A stretch of 44,174 bases of DNA from an uncultured Burkholderiales bacterium. GTDB taxonomy: Bacteria > Pseudomonadota > Gammaproteobacteria > Burkholderiales > Eutrophovitaceae. Under the pieces are notes generated by a model, which made no database searches, was not told the origin of the DNA, and was given only the letters and a program-made list of their open reading frames with translations. Position numbers and translations under genes: made by a program. This document shows, piece by piece, positions 37,736 to 44,174 of this stretch; positions within the stretch are counted from its first letter, which is position 1; every line of letters begins with the position of its first letter. Where the stretch lies: assembly GCA_951812315.1 (NCBI GenBank), contig CATOSA010000018.1:1-44174 (forward strand). Reading direction: 5' to 3'.

Positions 37736-38749
37736 ATGCACAAACAGATTACCGATCCACGGCGCTTCGATACCGGGAGACAGTCGCTACTGAACGATGC
37801 TTCCGCGCAAATCGCTGCTGCCACCTCTGATGAGCACAAACGACTATCGTCTCGCTTGTCGCTGCGACTTGCGAAAATGCTGGAGCAGGGGGATGAACGC
37901 AGCGTGCGTGAAGCGCTTGCATCTTCACCATCGTCGTCGGCCTGTTGCGCACTGCAAGATGCGCTGGAACAGGCGCTCACGCCGGATAGACGTGTTGGCG
38001 GCGCGTCGTCGGCGAGTATCAATGGTGTTGTTCCTGACGCCGGCGAGATCAGGGCGCTGTTCGAAGCCGCCGGCGCACTCGGCCAATGCCGAAATTTCGG
38101 ATTCTCCAATGGGCTAACCGACCTGGGCAGCCTGGAAAACATTCCGTGGCTGACCTTGTATGCGATCACCCACAGTGAACAATGGGATGGTCTGGAAGTG
38201 CTTGACCTGCCGGCGGCGGCTATTTCGGTGACCGCCAATCAGGAGAACGTGCATTTGCGCTTCCTTGTCGGCGCGGCATTGACGCCGGCTGATGCGCCCG
38301 GCTTCGTTGAATCAGCTGGCGATATTGGTAGATGGGGGATGGAGTTGACAAAATTGCTTGGCCGCCAGCTTGGTTCGCAAGATGTTTCGTTGCTGGCTAT
38401 ACCGCGTCCACCGCGCCCGATTGTGCATGCAGTGAAGGAGGGTTGGCATGAGGCGAGAGAACTGGGCTTTCAGCTGTTTCTCAGTAACGCACTTCGGCAG
38501 GCGCGCTTGCGCACGGGTGAGCCGGACGTTCTGATCACCGCTTGTTCGGACTCTTCCATTCGCATTCGCCTTTCATCGCCTTTCGATGACTTGTTGGACC
38601 AGACTTATGTCTGGCCGCTGGCAGCGTCGGATGATTTCGATAACATCGCGAACGGCATATTCGCACTGCTCGATGAAGCGCGGGTAGAACGCATCGAGGT
38701 AGAGTCGACGATCGAAAACGTCTCTGACGCGAAGTCGGCGCGACACTGA
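37736..38749 (+). CDS. Hypothetical protein
   Basis: 337 residues from ATG 37736 (MHKQITDPRRFDTGRQSL). Not recognised. The N-terminal 100 residues are polar and helical, with Ser/Ala-rich segments. The remainder is mixed and soluble, including LENIPWLTLYAITHSEQWDG and LLDQTYVWPLAASDDFDNIA. No signal peptide, membrane helix or catalytic motif is evident. An in-frame GTG/ATG region at 37694 is possible but less natural. It is divergent from sulP with only about 75 bp between starts, so the two share a promoter region. Confidence 0.75.
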   Translation: MHKQITDPRRFDTGRQSLLNDASAQIAAATSDEHKRLSSRLSLRLAKMLEQGDERSVREALASSPSSSACCALQDALEQALTPDRRVGGASSASINGVVPDAGEIRALFEAAGALGQCRNFGFSNGLTDLGSLENIPWLTLYAITHSEQWDGLEVLDLPAAAISVTANQENVHLRFLVGAALTPADAPGFVESAGDIGRWGMELTKLLGRQLGSQDVSLLAIPRPPRPIVHAVKEGWHEARELGFQLFLSNALRQARLRTGEPDVLITACSDSSIRIRLSSPFDDLLDQTYVWPLAASDDFDNIANGIFALLDEARVERIEVESTIENVSDAKSARH

Positions 38750-38800
38750 ACGTGGATGGCGGGTTTCCGGCAGACAGCGCGTATATGGTCCTGGGTGTGG

Positions 38801-38821
38801 GGCGCGAAGTCTTCTCGCGCC
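38801..38821. other. Hairpin between the hypothetical gene and the oxidoreductase gene
   Basis: GGCGCGA and TCGCGCC form a perfect 7-bp GC-rich stem around a 7-base loop, 52 bp after the stop at 38749. No T-run follows on either strand, so it is only a possible terminator or transcript-end structure. The rest of the 186-bp gap shows nothing clear. Confidence 0.4.
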
Positions 38822-38935
38822 AGCCCGCCGGATAACTGAGCGGCGTATCGTTTCAAGCCGAAGTCACGTTTCAAAAAATGGTTGTTCAGAAGAATAATTG
38901 ATCGGATGAATATATGGGTACGGTAGGTGACTGAC

Positions 38936-39907
38936 ATGCGTGCGTACGTGATAAGAGAAGCCGGCGGTCCGGAACGGCTTGCTCTCGAAGAGGTGGCTCG
39001 ACCTGAGCCCAGAGACGGTTGGGTGCTGATTCGCAATCGCGCGTTCGGTCTCAATCGCTCCGAGTGGTTTACGCGGCGCGGCGACTCTCCTTCGGTCGCA
39101 TTTCCACGGGTGCTTGGCATAGAGTGCGTTGGAGAAGTTGCCGAAGCACCCGCTAGTGACCTGCAGCCCGGAACGCGGGTTGCCGCGATGATGGGCGGCA
39201 TGGGGCGCCAGTTTGATGGGTCGTACGCGGAATATGTTCTTGTACCGCGTCAGAACGTTTTTCCATTAGAGACGAATCTCGACTGGCACATATTAGGCGC
39301 CCTGCCCGAGATGTTTCAGACTGTCCATGGTTCGCTGCACACCGGGCTGGAAATTGATCGGGCAGAAAACCTTCTGGTTCGAGGTGCGACTTCGTCGATT
39401 GGTCTCGCTGCGATTGCGCTGGGGCGTGCGGCAGGTCTGGAGGTGACCGCGACAACGCGCAACATTGACAAGGCTCAGCTATTGCTGGATGCGGGAGCGG
39501 CACATGTGCTCGAAGACGACGGAACAATTCGGAGTCAGGCAAACTCAATCCATTCAGGTGGTTTTGACCGGGTTCTGGAATTGATTGGCGCGTCAACACT
39601 GCTGGACTCGCTGCTCGCAACCCGGCGCGGTGGAATTGTATGTATGACCGGAATATTGGGTGGTGAGTGGATCATTCCGGAGTTTCATCCGATGGGAGAT
39701 GTGCCGACCGGCGTCAAGCTGACGTCGTACAGCGGCGAAGCGGGCGACATCAGTGTTGCGCAACTCCAGCAATATGTTGAACTGGTGGAGTCGGGTGCGT
39801 TACAACTCAAATTGGGTCCAAGATACCGGTTCGAAAAACTTCCTGAGGCGCACGCGATGATGGACGAGAATCGAGCAAACGGAAAAATTGTGGTGGAAGT
39901 ATCCTGA
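38936..39907 (+). CDS. Quinone oxidoreductase-like MDR family protein
   Basis: NAD(P)-dependent medium-chain dehydrogenase/reductase, 323 residues from ATG 38936 (GTG 38927 is an alternative). The GroES-like N-terminal domain contains FGLNRSEWFTRRGDSP and FPRVLGIECVGEV. The Rossmann segment is LLVRGATSSIGLAAIALGRA. The structural-zinc Cys set is absent, as in quinone oxidoreductases. FDRVLELIGAST and the C-terminal FEKLPEAHAMMDENRANGKIV are typical. Physiological substrate is unknown. Confidence 0.92.
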   Translation: MRAYVIREAGGPERLALEEVARPEPRDGWVLIRNRAFGLNRSEWFTRRGDSPSVAFPRVLGIECVGEVAEAPASDLQPGTRVAAMMGGMGRQFDGSYAEYVLVPRQNVFPLETNLDWHILGALPEMFQTVHGSLHTGLEIDRAENLLVRGATSSIGLAAIALGRAAGLEVTATTRNIDKAQLLLDAGAAHVLEDDGTIRSQANSIHSGGFDRVLELIGASTLLDSLLATRRGGIVCMTGILGGEWIIPEFHPMGDVPTGVKLTSYSGEAGDISVAQLQQYVELVESGALQLKLGPRYRFEKLPEAHAMMDENRANGKIVVEVS

Positions 39908-40001
39908 GCGGCCAGATAGCGGATAATTTCGAGGCCGTTGCTTGTGCCGCAAGGCTGTATGGGCAACGCGTCGCGCATGGTTTCCGAACGAGTATGTACT
40001 C

Positions 40002-40073
40002 GAATCGAATATTTCACTAGAACCGAACATATACCAGAGCCGACTACTTTCTTGAACCGACTGTGAGAACCGA
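40002..40073. repeat. Imperfect repeats of GAACCGA upstream of the small secreted protein
   Basis: GAATCGA (40002), GAACCGA (40020), GAGCCGA (40037), GAACCGA (40054) and GAACCGA (40067) recur with spacings of 18, 17, 17 and 13 bp. The last copy ends five bases before the ATG at 40078. A tandem array with drifted period is the simplest reading; use as a binding-site array is possible. Confidence 0.6.
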
Positions 40074-40077
40074 TTTT

Positions 40078-40377
40078 ATGAAGCTCGTAACATTCCTGGT
40101 TGTATTTGCTCTTGGCTTGATTGCCGGGCCTGTCTACAGCGAGTGCGAAGGCGCTGATGGCGATTCACAAGCGAACTGCGCTGGCGGCGCGAACGAAACG
40201 GGCGAGGCCGCTGGAGAATTGCCCGAAGACGCGTTGGCGGAGGTGAATGATCTGAATGTCAAATTGCGTTATTTCAAGGCGATCGGCTTTCACGAACGGT
40301 CGAATCAGAAACGCGATGAGATCGAAGCGATTTATAACAAGCATGGCGTACCGTTGCCCGATGAATTCAAGGAGTAG
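40078..40377 (+). CDS. Small secreted hypothetical protein
   Basis: 99 residues from ATG 40078 with a clear signal peptide (MKLVTFLVVFALGLIAGPVYS). The mature part of about 78 residues is acidic, has two Cys near its N-terminus (CEGADGDSQANC) that could form a disulfide, and ends in a helical region (VNDLNVKLRYFKAIGFHERS, then KRDEIEAIYNKHG). Not recognised. An in-frame start at 40063 adds five residues. The flanking genes give no functional clue. Confidence 0.75.
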   Translation: MKLVTFLVVFALGLIAGPVYSECEGADGDSQANCAGGANETGEAAGELPEDALAEVNDLNVKLRYFKAIGFHERSNQKRDEIEAIYNKHGVPLPDEFKE

Positions 40378-40478
40378 ACCTGTTTCTCCGCTATTCGCGT
40401 TGTACCCACAACCGTTTCGGCGCGTTTCGCTAGACAGGCATTGTTCAGTGGCAGCCTCGGCCGGACCGTAAAGAAGTG

Positions 40479-41174
40479 ATGCCGGCTAAACCATCAACCG
40501 TTCTCGTCACTGGCGCCGGGCGCGGCATCGGCCTCGCGACCGCGCGGAAGTTTGCAGACGCGGGTTGTAGCGTTCTTTCACTCGACAAACAGTTCGGTGG
40601 TGAGGTGGTCGGGCAGCGTGTCGATTACGACCTGCGCGAACTGGCAGGGATCTCGAAACTCGTAGAACAACTGGGAACGATTGACACCCTTGTCAACGGC
40701 GCGGCGGTTCTTTTCTGCGACCCCTATGACGCCATTCCGGAACCCAATGCAGTCGAGATTCTCACCGTAAATTTGCGTGCACCGGTCGCACTGATCGAAG
40801 CGCTCGCGCCGCAGATGAAAGCGCGCAAGTCCGGCCGCATTGTCAATGTCGGGTCGGTCTCGGCATTCACCGGCCATCCCGATCTCTGGTACGGCGCAAC
40901 AAAGGCGGCGCTGCTCAACATTACCAAGAGCTATGCCGGCGAATTGGGAAGTAGCGGCATTCTTGTCAATGCGGTCGCGCCGGGGCCCACGCTGACCGCA
41001 ATGTACGATCAACTCCCGCAGTCGAGAAAGGATGCGGTCATGCGAAGTGTCCATGTGGGCCGCCCGTGCACACCTGAGGAAGTGGCGCAGGTGATCCTCT
41101 GGCTGGGCACCGACAGCCCCGACTATGTTTCCGGCACGACAGTGGATGTCAACAGCGGGTCTTACCCGCGCTAG
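40479..41174 (+). CDS. Short-chain dehydrogenase/reductase (SDR)
   Basis: 231-residue classical SDR. The NAD(P) motif TGAGRGIG is at about residues 11-18, NGAAVL stands at the NAG position, the catalytic Ser is in NVGSVSAF, and Tyr/Lys are in WYGATKAAL. The C-terminal segment APGPTLTAMYDQL and the end TTVDVNSGSYPR are typical. Substrate unknown. ATG 40479 is favoured over GTG 40476. Confidence 0.93.
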   Translation: MPAKPSTVLVTGAGRGIGLATARKFADAGCSVLSLDKQFGGEVVGQRVDYDLRELAGISKLVEQLGTIDTLVNGAAVLFCDPYDAIPEPNAVEILTVNLRAPVALIEALAPQMKARKSGRIVNVGSVSAFTGHPDLWYGATKAALLNITKSYAGELGSSGILVNAVAPGPTLTAMYDQLPQSRKDAVMRSVHVGRPCTPEEVAQVILWLGTDSPDYVSGTTVDVNSGSYPR

Positions 41175-41218
41175 CGATTTGTAGAAATAGATCGGCGCGA
41201 ATGCCGGGGAGGATTCTA

Positions 41219-42961
41219 GTGAGACAAACTCTTTGTATCGGCGCGGTCGTTTGTTTCGCCCTTCTGGTGTCCGCGTCAGCGTCAGCCGTTTCGTACGACG
41301 GCCAGCACGCCGCATTGATCGACGGGACCGGAACGTACTCGCGCCCGATCGATACGCAATCCGCACTGGCGCAACAGTTTTTCGACCAGGGTCTGAGACT
41401 CATGTACGGCTACTACATTCCGGAAGCGATCGCGTCGTTTACGGAAGCGCTTCAGCATGACCCTGAAAACCCGATGATCTACTGTGGTCTGGCGCTCGCC
41501 ATGGGGCCGAATCCAAACAGCCGCTACGGAGGATTGCGTGACGATCCGAAAGGAAATGCGCGCGCAGTGATCAAGATCGCAGTCGAGAAGAGGAGCTCTG
41601 CAAGGGACAGGGATCGGGCGTTAATCGAGGCCGTCTTTATTCGATTCGATACGGAGCGATATCCTGACATGGCCGCACGTGACAGCGCATACCTCGCGGC
41701 GATGCAGAAGCTCTTCGAAGCGTATCCGCGTGACCCCGATATCGGCGCCCTGTATGCGGATGCCTATATGGTGACCCAGCCATGGCAGTACTGGACTTCT
41801 GCGGGCAAAGCGAAACCGGGGACAGCCGTCGCAGCACGGGCCCTGGAGTCAGTCATGGACCGGTATCCTGATCATCCGGGCGCAAATCATCTTTATATTC
41901 ACTTGATCGAGGCGGGGCCGGAGCCCGAACGCGCATTGCCTGCTGCCGACCGGCTGGAAGGCTTGATGCCAATTGCCGGACATATCGTGCACATGCCATC
42001 GCACATTTATGTGCGGACAGGACAGTACGACAAGGCAATCGCTACCAACGAACGGTCGATCGCAGCAGACAAAAAGTTTCTCGCAGCGTGGGGCGATCAT
42101 CCGTTCCCGCGCACCGGCACCTATTTTCTGTCAGCCAGGAACCACGCCCGCCACGCAGTCGATTTCATCCGATACGCGGCCAGCGTTCAAGGCAATTATG
42201 CGCGAGCGATTATCGAAGCCAGAGTCGAGCTGGGTATGCAAAGTGCGTCCGCAATAAGGCGAGGGATGGGGCAGCGCTCGGTCGTTACGCCATGGCTCAT
42301 GCACAAGATGTTCGGGAAGTGGGAAGCGCTCAGGGCTGAAACGCGAACCCATAAAGGTCTGCCCTATGTCGACGGAATATGGTTCTACGTGCAGGGTAGC
42401 GCCGATATCGCGCAAGGTGATCTGGACGGCGCGCAGATCGCACTCGAAAAATTACAGGAGCTGCAGACTAATTCGGAGGCAAAGAAAGTACGTTCCCGGT
42501 TCAACCCGGTATCCACATTGTTGCAAATCGCCGCATTCGGACTGGATGGGGAAATCAAGCAAGCTAGAGGCGAACTTTCAGGTGCGATCGGGTCTTTTAA
42601 ACAGGCACAACTGCGACGGCCTGACACATCATTGCAAATCTCGAACTTTCAGGTGCGATCGGGTCTTTTAAACAGGCGGTCCATCTGGAAGACCGGCTTT
42701 CGTATATCGAGCCGCCAGACTGGGCGCAGCCGATGCGACATTATCTTGGTGCCGCATTGCTGGAAGCAGGGCGCACGGCCGAGGCCGAGAGGGTGTACCG
42801 AAGAGATATGGCCTGGAACAGAGGCAACGGCTGGTCACTGTACGGCTTGTGGCTCAGCGTAAACGCACAGGGTCGGGCAGAGGAAGCATCGGCAATTCGC
42901 AAGGAGTTCGAGACGGCTTGGCGAAAATGCCGACGTAGCGCTGCCGGCTTCGCGCTTTTAG
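41219..42961 (+). CDS. Secreted TPR protein with a 71-bp duplication and a one-base insertion
   Basis: Exported tetratricopeptide-type protein. The start is GTG 41219, supported by GGGGAGG six bases upstream; ATG 41201 lies before that site. The signal peptide is RQTLCIGAVVCFALLVSASASA. The mature part has TPR-like units (YYIPEAIASFTEALQHDPEN; ADAYMVTQPWQYW; HMPSHIYVRTGQYDKAIATN). At 42607-42677 a 71-bp insertion, including a second copy of 36 bp, shifts the frame. Removing it joins GAIGSFKQA to VHLEDRLSYIEPPDWAQPM and MRHYLGAALLEAGRTAEAER. One extra A at about 42923-42926 shifts the frame again; removing it gives NADVALPASRF and TAG at 42959. The repaired protein is 556 residues. Function unknown. 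Confidence 0.82.
42571..42677. repeat. 36-bp direct repeat flanking a 35-bp spacer inside the TPR gene
   Basis: Copies at 42571-42606 and 42642-42677 are identical over 36 bp. The unit starts CGAACTTTCAGG and ends TTTTAAACAGGC. They are separated by 35 bp (42607-42641) not seen elsewhere in the window except for a short TTGCAAATC match near 42522. The 71-bp period is not a multiple of three, and deleting one period restores the reading frame exactly. Confidence 0.92.
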
Positions 42962-43262
42962 TTGTGATATTCCGGCCCCGATCGTAAAGACACTGACAGA
43001 TTTGCTTTCGCCTGGATGACGGCTTCGGAGCGGGGAGCGGTCAATCCAGTGTTGAATTTGTGGCGCGTAAATCTTCCCGGACGGTCGCCCGCACAGCGGA
43101 TGCTCGGCGACCAGGGTCAGCGGCGCCTCGAGCGCACATGGAACGTGGTCTGTCCCTGAGGTTTTCCTCTTTGTTGAAGAACTTCCGCCCTTCGGGATTT
43201 CTGTTTGACGCAGCCTGCATTTCATTCCGCCAATCTAGGCTGGCACGGTGAACGTTGCCGCA
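42962..43262. other. Gap without a recognised gene
   Basis: About 300 bp lie between the TPR gene and the convergent cyclase-type remnant. I see no credible coding sequence, RNA gene or terminator here. Frames on both strands are short or shadow-like. Confidence 0.5.
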
Positions 43263-44174
43263 TTACTCGATACCCAGTCTCTGAAATAACTGTCGGTGGT
43301 ATTCTTTGACCGAAGGATCGACGTAACCTTGCAAAACAACAGCGCTGCGGAAGCTTGGATTAATTCGGATTATCTCTTTGGCATACTCCTTTCGCTGTCT
43401 CTTCGTCGCCCACTTCCAGGGAAGACAAAGCAAGGTGGACGTAGCAGAAAAGGTTAATCGGGAGCGCGCTCCGCGCACTTTAGTTCCGCCGCGATAGCCT
43501 CCTCGTAACGCTTATCGATCCGATAGCAACTCCCAAGGGCGTTGTAGTACCAGGCGGGAGGGGTTGGGATTTAGGGCCATGGCACGCTGCGCGTGAATCA
43601 AGCCCGTGCCGTCGCCCGTCCAGCACGTATGAATTGCCACTATTGCCAGGGTGTCTGCTCCACTTGGATTCAGATCGAGCGCCCGTCGCCCATACTCCAT
43701 GGCTTGGGCTTGTTTGTTCTTGAACATCATCACTTCAGTTAGCAGCGTGTAAGCCTCGCCCCAGCTCAGCGTCAATCGCCAAGCGCGTGATTGGCATATG
43801 CAATGGCTTTGTCCCACGCCGCGGTGGGCGAGTCCGTCCAACCTGAGTAAGCCGCCACAACCTGGTTCCATCCCAGCCGAACCCAGGCCATGGCGAATTC
43901 AGGGTCGATCTGCACTGCCTTCTCCAGATTCGTTTTCGACCGGTCGAATGCGACCTTGGTGGGTGGCTTGAATCCCCCCCGAGCGCAGAAGCAGATCGTA
44001 CGCCTCGGGGCTGGATGTTGAGCGGGCGCCATATACGCGCCTGATCGCCTTCAACCAGCGCCCACATCGAGTTCTGTAACGATGTTCCGGGTGATTTCGT
44101 CCTGCAACGCGAAGATGTCCTGCTGGGGTCGGTCCCAGCGGCTCGCCCAAACGTGTTCTCCCGTTGCGCCGTCG
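43263..44174 (-). pseudogene. C-terminal part of a cyclase-type TolB-like/TPR protein, broken by many frameshifts
   Basis: Read across frames on the minus strand, the translation begins at the window edge with DGATGEHVWASRWDRPQQDI, FALQDEITRNIVTELD, a TolB-like segment common in class III adenylate/guanylate cyclase-TPR proteins. It continues through VEGDQARIW, STSSPEAYDLLLR, FKPPTKVAFDRSKTNLEKAV, WDKAIAYANHAL, AQAMEYGRRALDLNPSGADT, AWYYNALGSCYRIDKRYEEA and FCYVHLALSSLEVGDEETAK. It ends YAKEIIRINPSFRSAVVLQG ... FQRLGIE with the stop at 43263. At least seven frame changes occur, near 44070, 44015, 43980 (a C8 run), 43780, 43555, 43460 and 43395. The catalytic cyclase domain, if any, would lie beyond the window, so the cyclase label is inferred from the TolB-TPR architecture. 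It is either a pseudogene or poor sequence at a contig end. Confidence 0.75.

Noticed and set aside
1..44174. CRISPR array, insertion sequence, prophage or toxin-antitoxin island
   Set aside because: No regularly spaced long repeats, transposase, integrase or phage genes are seen. The repeats present are short and local.

Overview
The window reads as a roughly 44-kb chromosomal piece from a Gram-negative proteobacterium, gamma- or beta-class. Reasons: the order tpiA-secG-tRNA-Leu(GAG)-nuoA-to-N with nuoC and nuoD unfused, an RpfF-type DSF synthase, an AcpH-type ACP phosphodiesterase, several Sec signal peptides and moderate GC. I cannot fix the genus. Nothing marks it as plasmid, phage or integrative element.

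Layout. 1-1250: 3' part of tpiA, secG, tRNA-Leu(GAG). 1388-16318: the full 14-gene complex I operon nuoABCDEFGHIJKLMN (+), ending in a translationally coupled NUDIX hydrolase gene. 16988-22570: a putative diffusible-signal-factor (DSF) module. An RpfF-like synthase and a coupled HTH-PAS-GGDEF-EAL protein lie on the minus strand. They diverge from an Aas-like acyltransferase/acyl-ACP synthetase gene across an AT-rich spacer. 22627-32476: mixed genes (PQQ-type sugar dehydrogenase, htpG behind a near-consensus sigma-32 promoter, CDP-alcohol phosphatidyltransferase, histidine phosphatase, enoyl-CoA hydratase, FIST sensor plus DUF599 membrane protein, an unknown, a PhyH dioxygenase, DinB). 32537-37661 (-): SulP transporter, M20 amidohydrolase, AcpH and MFS permease, transcribed in that order. 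37736-44174: an unrecognised conserved-looking protein, an MDR oxidoreductase, a small secreted protein, an SDR, a TPR protein, and a badly frame-broken cyclase-type TolB/TPR protein on the minus strand that runs off the end.

The window carries many frame disruptions. Single-base indels, mostly in short homopolymers, affect tpiA, nuoA (2), nuoB (3), nuoC, the GGDEF-EAL gene, acpH, the TPR gene (which also has a 71-bp duplication/insertion) and the cyclase remnant (about seven). They crowd the two ends (1-2900 and 42500-44174). In every case except the cyclase remnant the net length returns to a whole number of codons after repair. Consensus error is therefore the simplest explanation for most of them. 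Two in-frame stops are different: TGA in aas and TAG in the DUF599 gene are single substitutions, and these may be real. I annotate disrupted genes over their full inferred span and give the break positions.

How the genes work together. Complex I feeds electrons from NADH to quinone. The DSF module probably makes an unsaturated fatty-acid signal and couples it to cyclic-di-GMP and possibly directly to transcription, because the partner protein carries a MerR-like DNA-binding domain. The acyl-ACP synthetase could recycle the signal acid. This last role is inference from gene neighbourhood only.
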